Source of the DNA: Hominimerdicola alba
Lineage (GTDB): Bacteria; Bacillota; Clostridia; Oscillospirales; Ruminococcaceae
Direction of reading: 5' to 3'
Assembly (NCBI RefSeq): GCF_900109655.1
Contig: NZ_FOAT01000009.1
Span: forward strand, 1-64,000
DNA: 64,000 bases
The position numbers and the translations under genes were made by a program. Positions 1-7,455 of the stretch are shown here, one piece after another. The notes beneath the pieces are model-generated. The model was not told the DNA's origin and did no database searches. It saw only the letters and a list, made by a program, of their open reading frames with translations. Each line of letters starts with the position of its first letter. Position 1 is the stretch's first letter.

Positions 1-2
1 TC

Positions 3-671
3 ATCAAAAAGGCTGTCTACATAGCGATAGGCGTTAATATGGACGGCAGGAAGGACGTTCTCGGTATGTGGGTAGGTGAAAATGAAAGTGCCAAATTCTG
101 GGCAGGCGTTCTGAATAGTCTGCGTAACAGAGGCGTTGATGATATTCTTATCGCCTGCACTGATAACCTGACAGGTTTTTCTCAGGCGATAGAGGCTGTA
201 TTTCCGAAAACTGATATCCAGAACTGTATCATTCATCAGCTCAGGAATTCAAGCAAATATGTCTCCTACAAGGATATCAAGGCGCTTATGACCGACCTGA
301 AAAAGGTCTATACTGCCGCCACTGAAGAAGCTGCTTTGGACGCTCTGGACGAATTTGCCGCTGTCTGGGACAGCAAATATCCCAAGATTTCAAAGTCATG
401 GTACGAAAACTGGCCTAATCTCAGCACATATTTCAAGTTCCCGCAGGAGCTTCGGAAGCTGATCTATACCACCAATGCAATCGAAGGATTCAACCGTCAG
501 CTTAGGAAAGTGACCAAAACAAAATCCGTATTTCCTACAGATGACAGCCTTTTCAAGATGCTGTATCTGGCTATGAAGGACATCACGAAAAAGTGGACGG
601 GGCGTCGTCAGGACTGGAGCCGAATCTATGCTCAGCTGGTTATTTACTACGGTGACAGGATACCTGAATAA
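3..671 (+). CDS. IS256-family (mutator-type) transposase, C-terminal part
   Basis: DDE transposase that moves its own insertion sequence. The frame is open from base 3 (reading VYIAIGVNMDGRKDVLG), so translation starts upstream of the window and the first visible ATG at 39 is internal. About 223 residues are present of the roughly 400 usual for the family. Recognisable family blocks are VNMDGRKDVLGMWVG, ACTDNLTGFSQAIEAVFP (containing the second catalytic Asp), NCIIHQLRNS and YTTNAIEGFNRQLRKVTK (containing the catalytic Glu region). The C-terminus is intact, ending shortly before the terminal repeat. Nothing in the visible part suggests decay. Confidence 0.9.
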   Translation: MKKAVYIAIGVNMDGRKDVLGMWVGENESAKFWAGVLNSLRNRGVDDILIACTDNLTGFSQAIEAVFPKTDIQNCIIHQLRNSSKYVSYKDIKALMTDLKKVYTAATEEAALDALDEFAAVWDSKYPKISKSWYENWPNLSTYFKFPQELRKLIYTTNAIEGFNRQLRKVTKTKSVFPTDDSLFKMLYLAMKDITKKWTGRRQDWSRIYAQLVIYYGDRIPE

Positions 672-717
672 CATTTTTATCTTGACAATCAAATAATCAT
701 GTGCTAATATGCAGGTA

Positions 718-743
718 AGACCGACTGCTTTCACAATCGGTCT
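718..743 (+). terminator. Hairpin after transposase
   Basis: AGACCGA pairs with TCGGTCT across a 12-nt loop just downstream of the transposase stop and inside the IS end. No long T-run follows, so a terminator role is only suggested; IS ends often carry such hairpins to block read-through. Confidence 0.4.
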
Positions 744-826
744 CATCATATACTCTTTTATTACACTATTTGTAGTTTACACAGAATTTGGGATTGACTC
801 TTTGCCCCCACCACAATCAGAACCCA

Positions 827-1855
827 TCACTTTTTCTTCCCCTGTGCTACTCTCCACTCATCTTCGATCTGCGATTGATACACCACTATCTCCGCTTCTA
901 TCTTTTGCAGGAGCTTGTCTTGTTCGTCACCAGGGATAATGTTCTCAGCTCGGCAACGCTCGATCTCGTCCTGCATTCTCTGCTTGAACTCGCTGTTCCT
1001 TGCCTTGAATTTATTGACATACTTCATATCTTCCTGTACCGTAGCTTTCAATGCAGATGTATGCTGAGAGAGATACGTTGTCAATTTCGTCTTGTGGATT
1101 TCGTAAGGGTCTTTCGCTTTGGTTCTCCGTTTCTCATTTTTCATATCACGCTGATACAAGCTCTGACATTCTTTACTATCACAGCAAACGCTGTTCCTGC
1201 TGCCGAGATAGCGTTTGTGACAATATTTGCAATCGCATACATATAGCTTCATCTTATGGATCGCAAAGCTGAAATCATAGAAGAAGGTCACAAGAGCTGT
1301 ATCGGCTACGGTGTAAATATCGTTACGGTCATTTCCCCGTATGATTATTTTATCAAAACTGAGCCTGAATGCTTTCATATCGCTCTCGGAATTGAAGTCG
1401 AAGTTCCAGTCGTCACGCATAACTTCACGGATATGATTGAACACTTCATTGACATACTCGGTGGACTTCTTCAAAGCACGGGTATTGAAAAAAGCTCCTG
1501 CCTTGTCTATATCTGCTCTCGCTTCGGTGAACACATCACGGAGCGTGTCGGAATAATATCGTGTAAAGAAGTTGAAGCTGTTCAGGCGGTTATCATCAAA
1601 CCGTTCCAATATCTCACGGAACACCGCACCTCTGCCGTTGATAGCTCCGATAAGCTCATCGGTGAGCTGCTCATAATCAAGGAAGTTGTTCCTGAACTCT
1701 GTTATGTCCCTGAACACATCATCAAAGCTGACAATGCTGTAAGCGTCCTCGGAGATCTTTCCCCATACGCTCTCGTTATCCTCGGTAACAACAAATATCA
1801 CGCCTTTAGCCTGCTCGTCGATGCGATAGAGCAGGATTTTTTTATCTTTACCCAT
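827..1855 (-). CDS. DUF6076-like zinc-finger protein of integrative element 1
   Basis: Function unknown. The start is placed at the ATG at 1855 (MGKDKKILLYRID), because AAAGGAG lies 7 nt before it; an upstream in-frame ATG would extend into the operator region. The 342-residue protein has a mixed N-terminal half and a Cys cluster near residues 215-245 (CDCKYCHKRY, then VCCDSKEC) that looks like a zinc-binding knuckle, followed by a Lys/Arg-rich coiled-coil tail ending in AQGKKK. The same layout is seen in the 467-residue protein at 57968-59371 in the second element, so the two are probably relatives. The gene is divergent from the DUF3987 gene across a region with repeated ATAACGT sites, so it may be autoregulated or a regulator of the element. 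The family label comes from memory of similar ICE proteins and is not certain. Confidence 0.6.
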   Translation of the reverse strand: MGKDKKILLYRIDEQAKGVIFVVTEDNESVWGKISEDAYSIVSFDDVFRDITEFRNNFLDYEQLTDELIGAINGRGAVFREILERFDDNRLNSFNFFTRYYSDTLRDVFTEARADIDKAGAFFNTRALKKSTEYVNEVFNHIREVMRDDWNFDFNSESDMKAFRLSFDKIIIRGNDRNDIYTVADTALVTFFYDFSFAIHKMKLYVCDCKYCHKRYLGSRNSVCCDSKECQSLYQRDMKNEKRRTKAKDPYEIHKTKLTTYLSQHTSALKATVQEDMKYVNKFKARNSEFKQRMQDEIERCRAENIIPGDEQDKLLQKIEAEIVVYQSQIEDEWRVAQGKKK

Positions 1856-1871
1856 ATTATGCTCCTTTTCT

Positions 1872-2004
1872 ATAACGTTCAAGATAGAGTACGTTATGAT
1901 AATTATATCATTACAGCCTGAAAAAGTCAAGATAATAACGTTCAAATTATGATACGTTATAGCGAATTCAAAGAAAATAACGTAGTTTGTACGAATTATA
2001 ACGT
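1872..2004. promoter_or_regulatory. Cluster of ATAACGT operator sites in divergent promoter region
   Basis: Two identical-format inverted repeats, ATAACGT-N12-ACGTTAT, lie at 1872-1897 and 1935-1960. Two further direct half sites ATAACGT lie at 1977-1983 and 1998-2004, 21 bp apart. The last half site falls in the spacer of a plausible plus-strand promoter (TTGTAC at 1987, 17 bp, TATAGA at 2010). This arrangement between two divergent genes is typical of a repressor that binds several operators. The binding protein is not identified; the DUF6076-like product is one candidate. Confidence 0.6.
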
Positions 2005-2104
2005 GATATTATAGATTTGAAAAGTGCCGTTATGGTAAAATGGGATTGTCAGGAGAGAAAGACATCTGACAGCGGAACAACATACTTCATGTTGACCGCA
2101 ACCA

Positions 2105-2124
2105 TTATAGATGCGCATCTATAA
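2105..2124. promoter_or_regulatory. 20-bp perfect palindrome at the DUF3987 start
   Basis: TTATAGATGCGCATCTATAA is a perfect palindrome. It contains the first possible ATG (2111) of the DUF3987 gene, which has no ribosome binding site. This looks more like an operator or RNA hairpin than a coding start. Confidence 0.5.
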
Positions 2125-3622
2125 AATAATACAGAAAGGCGATGATAGATCGTTGAACAATGAAACACAGTTGTCAAAGCCCACACCACTCCGTCCCGAC
2201 GGGACAAACCTTCTGCCGTTCCCTGTGAACGCACTCCCACCTATTATAGGCGACATGGCACAGGCGATAGCAACAACCACCTCAACGGACGTTGCAATGG
2301 CAGGTACATCAATACTCTCGGCGGTGAGCTATTGCTTTTCGGGAGTATACCGAATGTCCGCCAAACGTGACCACACCGAGCCGCTTGTGCTTGACACTCT
2401 GACGATAGCAGAGCCGAGCTTCAAGAAGTCTCCTGTTATGTCACTGATAAAGCGTCCGTACATTCAGTTCGCCCACGACTGGAACGAGAACAACAAGCAG
2501 GACATCTTCACATCTCAGGCGGAACGCAAGCTGTTGCAGGGCAAGCTGGAAGCACTTGAAAAGAAGAAAGATGTGACTGCCGAGGAGATCGCCAAGCTGC
2601 AAACAGAACTGAGCAACATTCCGCCCAGCAACTTCCGCAGGATAGCGGTGGACGATGTTACACCTGAATCACTTGTGAACCTGCTTGAAGAAAACGGCAC
2701 TCTGCTGATGATCTCAGACGAAGCCGGAATGCTCGGCAATTTCAGCGGACGTTACAGCAATAATATCCCGAACCTTGATTTACTCTTGAAATCGTGGAAT
2801 GGTGAAACTTATATCAGCGATAGAGCGACCAGGGCGAGCATTGTTCTCAAAAAGCCCTACATGAGCATCTGCCTTGCGTGCCAGCCCTATGTATTTGACG
2901 GTATGATAAACAATCCTGTGTTCCGTGGCAGCGGTCTGATAGCGAGGTTCATGTATTGTTTTCCTGTGAGCAATATCGGCACACGAAAGTACGATACGCA
3001 GGCTGTTCCCGAACAGGTCGCTGAGAACTATAAGAACCTTGTGTACAAGCTCCTCGGTGCGAAGTTCACCTACCATGACGAGAAAGAGCGGTATCTCCAC
3101 TTTGACAGCAAGGCATATGGCGAGTTCGTTGACTACTACAACAACTTCATTGAACCGCACCTTGTCACGGATATGGCTTTCTGCAAGGACTGGGGCGGCA
3201 AGTATCACGGTGAATTGCTCCGCCTCTGCGGTATCATTCACTGCATCAAGTGTGCTCTGAACGATGTTGATCCCGTGGAAAACCGTGTGACGCTTGATAC
3301 GTTCTGCAATGCTATCGAGATAGGCGAATATTTCCGTGAACAGGCTATCTACGCTTACAGTCTCGGTGACGTTGACCTCGGAACGATCAAGGCGGAACGT
3401 GTGCTGAACAAGATTCGCTCCAAGCACATCACACAGATAAGGCAGAACGACCTGTACAAGCTGTGCAGATGCACACTTTTCAAGAACGCCGCCGACTTTG
3501 CTGAGACAATGGAGATGCTGGAGGAATACAACTACCTCCGCCGTGAAACTATTCCGGCAGCAAACGGCTGTAATCGTTCTGGGGTAATGGTCTATATCAA
3601 TCCCCACATCCGTACACAATAA
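2111..3622 (+). CDS. DUF3987 (YfjI-like) protein, probable element replication protein
   Basis: DUF3987/YfjI proteins occur in plasmids, phages and integrative elements and have an ATPase-like core; a replication helicase or primase-partner role is suspected but unproven. The family pattern is visible: FPVNALPPIIGDMAQAIA near the N-terminus, LTIAEPSFKKSPV in the P-loop-equivalent position, a charged coiled segment around residues 135-165, then LLMISDEAGMLGNFSGRYS (Walker B-like DE) and SICLACQPYVFDGMI. The C-terminal third is a winged-helix-like region. The ATG at 2111 lies inside a 20-bp palindrome and has no ribosome binding site. The alternative is TTG at 2153 (M-NNETQLSKPTPLRP), which follows AGAAAGG by 13 nt and overlaps a tiny ORF (ATG 2142, MIDR). 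The true start is uncertain. The gene is followed by the excisionase-like gene in the same direction. Confidence 0.8.
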   Translation: MRIYKIIQKGDDRSLNNETQLSKPTPLRPDGTNLLPFPVNALPPIIGDMAQAIATTTSTDVAMAGTSILSAVSYCFSGVYRMSAKRDHTEPLVLDTLTIAEPSFKKSPVMSLIKRPYIQFAHDWNENNKQDIFTSQAERKLLQGKLEALEKKKDVTAEEIAKLQTELSNIPPSNFRRIAVDDVTPESLVNLLEENGTLLMISDEAGMLGNFSGRYSNNIPNLDLLLKSWNGETYISDRATRASIVLKKPYMSICLACQPYVFDGMINNPVFRGSGLIARFMYCFPVSNIGTRKYDTQAVPEQVAENYKNLVYKLLGAKFTYHDEKERYLHFDSKAYGEFVDYYNNFIEPHLVTDMAFCKDWGGKYHGELLRLCGIIHCIKCALNDVDPVENRVTLDTFCNAIEIGEYFREQAIYAYSLGDVDLGTIKAERVLNKIRSKHITQIRQNDLYKLCRCTLFKNAADFAETMEMLEEYNYLRRETIPAANGCNRSGVMVYINPHIRTQ

Positions 3623-3708
3623 ACATTATAGACATTATAGGGGCTATTGTGCTTAAAATGCTTAAAGTTCACAACATAAAAACCGTAGAAAGAGAGAGGT
3701 TTATTACT

Positions 3709-4005
3709 ATGACTACAACAGAAAAGAAAGCTATCGTAGACAACATTCTGGAACTGCTGATCCAGCTCACTGAGGACGGGGAGAACTCCGCTCCACAGAC
3801 CACTACCGCACCGACTTCCAACAAGGTCGAGATGCTGACTATCAAGGAGAGTGCCGCACTCATCAGCGGACTTTCCGAACACACAGTACGCCAGCTTGTG
3901 AGACAGGGCAAGGTCAAGTCCGTAAGAACAGGCGCAGGCAGGAACGGAAAAATACTCGTGAACAAGGCTGACCTTGTGGAGTATTTCAACGGGAAGGAGG
4001 TGTGA
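3709..4005 (+). CDS. Excisionase-family helix-turn-helix DNA-binding protein (98 aa)
   Basis: Start chosen at the ATG at 3709 (MTTTEKKAIVDN) after AGAGAGG; an in-frame ATG at 3649 has no ribosome binding site. Residues 40-95 form a MerR/excisionase-type winged helix (HTH_17): MLTIKESAALISGLSEHTVRQLVRQGK followed by a wing with NGKILVNKADLVEYF. Proteins of this size beside a tyrosine integrase normally act as Xis or as regulators of transfer. The second element carries a 67-residue relative at 61465-61668 with the same MLTIKE(S/A)A start of the domain. The poly-Thr/Pro linker before the domain is unusual but not disruptive. Confidence 0.8.
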   Translation: MTTTEKKAIVDNILELLIQLTEDGENSAPQTTTAPTSNKVEMLTIKESAALISGLSEHTVRQLVRQGKVKSVRTGAGRNGKILVNKADLVEYFNGKEV

Positions 4006-4008
4006 GAC

Positions 4009-4182
4009 ATGAGCAAACTCGAAACGCTGAAATTCTTCCTTTGGAAAAGAAGCGGTCTGCATCTCCGTGATGCTCTCGCTCGCTACTATGAGTACCTGTC
4101 GAATGAGGAGATCAGGCTCTACGAAAAAGAGATTGATCAGCTCCTTGAAAAATACGAAGTTGAGGTAGAGCTTCCGTTCTGA
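4009..4182 (+). CDS. Small conserved-looking protein of unknown function (57 aa)
   Basis: A very strong ribosome binding site (GGGAAGGAGGTG) lies 5 nt before the ATG and overlaps the end of the preceding excisionase-like gene, so the two are almost certainly co-translated. The product (MSKLETLKFFLWKRSGLHL...) is charged, helical, rich in Glu/Lys/Tyr, and ends in EVEVELPF. No domain is recognised. Its place between xis and the relaxase suggests a mobilization or excision accessory protein, which is inference only. Confidence 0.65.
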   Translation: MSKLETLKFFLWKRSGLHLRDALARYYEYLSNEEIRLYEKEIDQLLEKYEVEVELPF

Positions 4183-4184
4183 TT

Positions 4185-4221
4185 TTACAATTTTCAGAAT
4201 CGCATTTCTGAAATTTTGTAA
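4185..4221 (+). terminator. Long hairpin after the small ORF
   Basis: TTACAATTTTCAGAA pairs with TTCTGAAATTTTGTAA across a short TCGCA-type loop, with a 1-2 nt bulge. It starts 3 nt after the 57-residue ORF stop, fitting a transcription terminator or the border of an oriT. Confidence 0.55.
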
Positions 4222-4524
4222 TGCGGATTTTTGAATAAATGCGCCCACATTTTCGGCTGCTCCGTCAGCCGATAGGAGCCTCGCAGAGCCCCGGCATTTT
4301 TGATAGTCGTGTATGCGGCTGTCAAAAGTGCTTTGGGGTTACTGGCGGCACTCCGCAAGTAAATCTCAGCGCTCCGCGCTGTTTGGTTTGCCGATCACCA
4401 CTGTATCGTTGCAAGCCAATCAAAGCCCATCAAGGGCGCTCACATAGCAAAGGCATCAAGCCTTTTGCGTACCTGTTTTCCCTCATCAGAGGGATCAATA
4501 AAAATATAAAAAGGAGACATTTTT
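4222..4524 (+). other. Non-coding region before the relaxase gene; candidate oriT
   Basis: About 300 bp with no convincing gene, GC-richer than its surroundings and full of short hairpins. TCGGCTG-CTCCGT-CAGCCGA lies at 4253-4272 and CAGCGC-TCC-GCGCTG at 4367-4381, with a CTCCG motif repeated in or near three stems. A MobV relaxase gene follows immediately, and oriT is normally just upstream of mob in this family. I do not see a known nick-site consensus, so this is inference from position and structure. Confidence 0.4.
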
Positions 4525-5721
4525 ATGAGTGAAAAATCAATCTCTATGTGTGAGGGTAAAGGCAGCCTTTCACATAACAACAGAGAGTTCACTGCCAAGA
4601 ATATCGACAGTTCCAGAACACCTAACAACATCGTGTTTGTTCAGCAGGATCTGAGTAATGCTTATCATCAGCTTTTTGATGAAGCTGTTGAGAAATATAA
4701 CGCCCGTCAGAAAAGAAAGGATCGCAAGATCGGTGACTACTTTGAACACCTGTTCAATCGTCCGCCCAGCAAGAGCGTTATCACAGGTACGAACAAGCAC
4801 AAGAGCTTCTATGAGCATCTTGTTTACATCGGAACGAGAAAAGACAGCGGTGTCGGCACTCCCGATGCTGAGATAACGACTGAATGTCTGCGTGAATACA
4901 TGGAGGGCTTTCAGGAAAGAAACCCGAACCTTTATGTGTTCAATGCGGTACTTCATCTCGATGAATCTACACCGCATCTGCAAATCAACTATATCCCCAT
5001 TGGTCACTTCACCCGTGGTCTTGAAGTCCGCAATGCCAAGAACAAGGCTATGGAAGAAATGGGCTTCGGAAATGATGCAAAATCGAATGACCGCTGGAGA
5101 AGAAATGAGTGGGATATTTTGAAGAATATCTGCAACGCTCACGGTATTGAGATAAGTGAGCCGAAGAAGTCCAGGGGTTACAGCTACACGGTTGAGGAAT
5201 ACGGCGAGCATCAGGACAAGATAAATGCCCTTAACGCCGAGATCGAAAGGCTCACCGCAGAGCGTGACGAGACTGTTGCCGAGTTTGAAAAACTCTCGAA
5301 AAAGAAAGTGAATATCACTGAGATCGAGAGCATCGAAGCCAAGGAGTCCATGTTCGGTAAAAAGGTCACTCTCACCAAGGAGGACTATGATAAACTCAGC
5401 GATACCGCAAAGAAGTATGTCGCTATGGAAAAGAACATCAAAAAGCTGAAAAAGGAACGTGATGCTGCCGTACAGGAGCTTGGTGCAATGAAGCAGCAGT
5501 TTTCGGCTGTATCTTCGGAGCTTGGTAAGTATAAAAAAGAGGAAAAAAACAAACGTTTCTTCTCCCGTGAAAAGCAGAACGCCGAAGCTAAGCGTATCAA
5601 ACGTGAAGATCAGCTCTCCCATGACCTGCAAAAGGCAAGGGCGTTCATATCCGCCTGTGGGCTTGCGGAGGACTTTGCAAAGTACCGATATAACAGGTCG
5701 AGAAGTACAGAATTAGAATAA
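4525..5721 (+). CDS. MobV-family relaxase (Pre/Mob plasmid recombination enzyme)
   Basis: Relaxase that would nick oriT and pilot the transferred strand, letting the element be mobilized by a helper conjugation system. The N-terminal half has the MobV metal-binding block HLDESTPHLQINYIPI near residue 150 (HxDExTPH pattern), preceded by the KSVITGTNKHKSFYEHLVYIG region. The C-terminal half from about residue 225 is a long coiled coil rich in Glu/Lys, as in other Mob proteins. The length of 398 aa is typical. A good AAGGAG site lies 8 nt before the ATG. No type IV secretion genes are visible, so the element is mobilizable rather than self-conjugative. Confidence 0.88.
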   Translation: MSEKSISMCEGKGSLSHNNREFTAKNIDSSRTPNNIVFVQQDLSNAYHQLFDEAVEKYNARQKRKDRKIGDYFEHLFNRPPSKSVITGTNKHKSFYEHLVYIGTRKDSGVGTPDAEITTECLREYMEGFQERNPNLYVFNAVLHLDESTPHLQINYIPIGHFTRGLEVRNAKNKAMEEMGFGNDAKSNDRWRRNEWDILKNICNAHGIEISEPKKSRGYSYTVEEYGEHQDKINALNAEIERLTAERDETVAEFEKLSKKKVNITEIESIEAKESMFGKKVTLTKEDYDKLSDTAKKYVAMEKNIKKLKKERDAAVQELGAMKQQFSAVSSELGKYKKEEKNKRFFSREKQNAEAKRIKREDQLSHDLQKARAFISACGLAEDFAKYRYNRSRSTELE

Positions 5722-5747
5722 CAGAGCAGAACAAAAGAATAACATTA

Positions 5748-5830
5748 TGACATACCCTGAAAAGATACGTCAAATCTCTTGACAACAGCGGAATATTGCG
5801 CTAAGATTATAGATGTACAAGGGTATGTCA
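5748..5830 (+). promoter_or_regulatory. Integrase promoter enclosed by an 11-bp inverted repeat
   Basis: TGACATACCCT (5748-5758) and its exact complement AGGGTATGTCA (5820-5830) flank a promoter with TTGACA at 5779-5784, a 17-bp spacer and TAAGAT at 5802-5807. The right arm sits just before the integrase ribosome binding site. The pairing suggests either a repressor-looped operator or a 5' UTR stem limiting integrase expression. Confidence 0.6.
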
Positions 5831-5851
5831 TAGATTTTTAGGAGGTAATCT

Positions 5852-7033
5852 ATGGCAACAATAAAGAAGCGTGGCAACAGCTATCTTATCAGAGTGAGCT
5901 GCGGCTACGATATAAACGGCAATCACAAGGAACAGTCCATGACCTGGAAGCCCGATGAGGGTATGACCAAGAAGCAGATCGAAAAGGAGCTGAATCGTCA
6001 GGCGGTAATGTTTGAGGAGTCGGTAAACCACGGTTTCAAGACTTCCGCTATGAAGTTTCAGGAACTTGCGGAGGAATGGTTCGAGAATTATGCTAAGAAC
6101 GCCCTCAGAAGCACTACATACGAGCGTATGCTCCAGCTCACGCACCGTGTCTATCCTGCGATAGGCCATCTGCGTATCGACAAGATCACAGCAAGGCATT
6201 TGCAGGGATTTGTGAACTCTCTCGCTAAAGAGGGAGCAAACGAAAAGACAGGTAAGCCCCTCGCACCGAAGACGATCCGTCACAATCTCAGCTTCATCTC
6301 GGACGTGTTCAGCTACGCTGTCCGTATGGACTTGGTATCGGACAATCCGTGCAGGAAAGTGACTATCCCGAAAGGCGAGGTCAAGGAGAAGCCTATCTAC
6401 TCTCAGGAGGAGATCGCACAGCTCCTGACAGCTATCAACGGCGAGGACACAAAGTACCGTGCTTTCTTCTATCTGATAGCGTACAGCGGTTTCCGCAGGA
6501 GCGAGATGCTCGGTCTTGAATGGAAGGACATTGATTTCAAGAACAATATCATCAGCATCAAGCGCACTTCCAACTACACGTCTGAGCGTGGCATCTACAC
6601 CGACACCACAAAGACCAAACGCTCGAAGCGTGTGCTGAAGATCAGTCCCTACATCATGGGTATCCTCAAAGAACTGAAAGACGAGCAGGACGAGGAAGCA
6701 CTCCGCTTGGGTGACAAGTGGGTGGAGAGCGACAGGCTCTTTGTCAAGTGGAACGGCGAACCCATGAACAACCAGACCCCTTACGGCTGGCTGAAAGAGT
6801 TCTGCGAGAAGAATGATATGCCTTTCTACGGTATTCACAGTTTCCGTCACTTCGCAGCTTCTGCCTTGATCTCGTCAGGGCTTGATGTAGTCACGGTATC
6901 GGGAGCGTTAGGACATTGCAATTCGGGAACGACTTTGAACATTTATTCTCATATGTTCCAGACAGCACAGGCGAGAGTGGCTCAGGCGATGGACGGAGCG
7001 TTCAGCTTTCTTCCGCAGGATAGCACAAGTTAA
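5852..7033 (+). CDS. Tyrosine recombinase / integrase of element 1
   Basis: Site-specific recombinase for integration and excision. It has an N-terminal AP2-like arm-binding region (MATIKKRGNSYLIRVSCGYD), a SAM-like core-binding domain about residues 65-165 (FQELAEEWFENYAKN), and a catalytic domain. Catalytic residues are visible: Arg215 in YSGFRRSEMLGLEW, the HxxRH box at 329-333 (HSFRH), the LGH motif, and the nucleophile Tyr365 in NIYSHMF. A perfect AGGAGG site precedes the ATG. The length of 393 aa is normal for the Tn916/phage-type family. It resembles the integrase at 61736-62932 along its whole length. It is last in the element and is followed by the putative attachment site. Confidence 0.95.
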   Translation: MATIKKRGNSYLIRVSCGYDINGNHKEQSMTWKPDEGMTKKQIEKELNRQAVMFEESVNHGFKTSAMKFQELAEEWFENYAKNALRSTTYERMLQLTHRVYPAIGHLRIDKITARHLQGFVNSLAKEGANEKTGKPLAPKTIRHNLSFISDVFSYAVRMDLVSDNPCRKVTIPKGEVKEKPIYSQEEIAQLLTAINGEDTKYRAFFYLIAYSGFRRSEMLGLEWKDIDFKNNIISIKRTSNYTSERGIYTDTTKTKRSKRVLKISPYIMGILKELKDEQDEEALRLGDKWVESDRLFVKWNGEPMNNQTPYGWLKEFCEKNDMPFYGIHSFRHFAASALISSGLDVVTVSGALGHCNSGTTLNIYSHMFQTAQARVAQAMDGAFSFLPQDSTS

Positions 7034-7041
7034 AACAAGAA

Positions 7042-7081
7042 TGTCCGCTACGAAATCCGAATAGCGGACAAGTAGCGGACA
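7042..7081. repeat. TAGCGGACA arm-type repeats after the integrase gene
   Basis: TAGCGGACA occurs at 7062-7070 and 7073-7081 (11-bp period), with an inverted copy TGTCCGCTA at 7042-7050. Spaced direct repeats between an integrase gene and the attachment core are typical arm-binding sites for the integrase N-terminal domain. Confidence 0.55.
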
Positions 7082-7108
7082 AACCCTATTTTCGGTATAA
7101 AAGAAAAA

Positions 7109-7140
7109 CTCGGAAACAACGTAATTACGCTGTTTCCGAG
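7109..7140 (+). terminator. Hairpin terminator after integrase gene
   Basis: CTCGGAAAC and GTTTCCGAG form a 9-bp perfect stem around a 14-nt loop. It follows the integrase stop and the arm-type repeats. No T-run follows, so it may also be part of the att structure. Confidence 0.45.
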
Positions 7141-7150
7141 AACGTTGAAT

Positions 7151-7172
7151 GGTGACCCGTACGGGAATTGAA
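7151..7172 (-). other. Putative attachment site: tRNA 3'-end-like sequence
   Basis: On the minus strand the sequence reads TTCAATTCCCGTACGGGTCA then CC, with A just beyond. This fits a T-loop (TTCAATT), the 3' half of a T-stem, an acceptor strand and CCA. No full tRNA is present, so this looks like the tRNA-3'-end fragment left by integration of an element into a tRNA gene. The partner site should lie beyond the left edge. Confidence 0.5.
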
Positions 7173-7455
7173 ATATTTAGTATACATTTTTCGTTCTCTT
7201 CCGCACTACGAAAACCCCTATTTTACGCGGTTTTATGACATTTGACTTTTTCTGTTCTAAAGCCATTTTCAGTGGTTTTTAGCATCAATAAGAGGTAAAT
7301 AAGAGGTACGATACTAACGTAGTTTTAGTCCAAAATGAACTTTACCTCTACCAATAAGAGGTATATTCCCGTTAATTTTCCTTTTCATGAAATGAAAGCG
7401 AAATTCACCTGCTCTGTTTTTCACTTCAACATGATGGATTTCTGTCATAATTACA

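Larger units (their letters stand above)
1..800 (+). mobile_element. IS256-family insertion sequence, right part (left part outside window)
   Basis: The transposase frame is open from the first bases, so the left end lies outside the window. After the stop there is a short hairpin and then, around 776-800, a terminal sequence beginning TTTACACAGAATTTGGGATT. This resembles the ends of IS256-family elements, which carry TTTACACA-type inverted repeats. The outer boundary near 800 is inferred; the target duplication cannot be checked without the other end. The element abuts the 3' end of the DUF6076-like gene and may have inserted at the edge of the neighbouring integrative element. Confidence 0.7.

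Noticed and set aside
1256-1921. Long open frame on the plus strand opposite the DUF6076-like gene
   Set aside because: It has no ribosome binding site, its composition mirrors the minus-strand gene, and the minus-strand protein shows a Cys cluster and homology to the element-2 protein.
2780-3619. 279-codon minus-strand frame opposite the DUF3987 gene
   Set aside because: Antisense shadow: the plus-strand frame has the DUF3987 motifs and continues past both ends.
4570-5631. 353-codon minus-strand frame opposite the relaxase gene
   Set aside because: The plus strand carries the MobV HxDExTPH motif and a strong ribosome binding site; the minus frame has neither motif nor start signal.
5828-6850. 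340-codon minus-strand frame opposite integrase 1
   Set aside because: Antisense shadow of a complete tyrosine recombinase with all catalytic residues.
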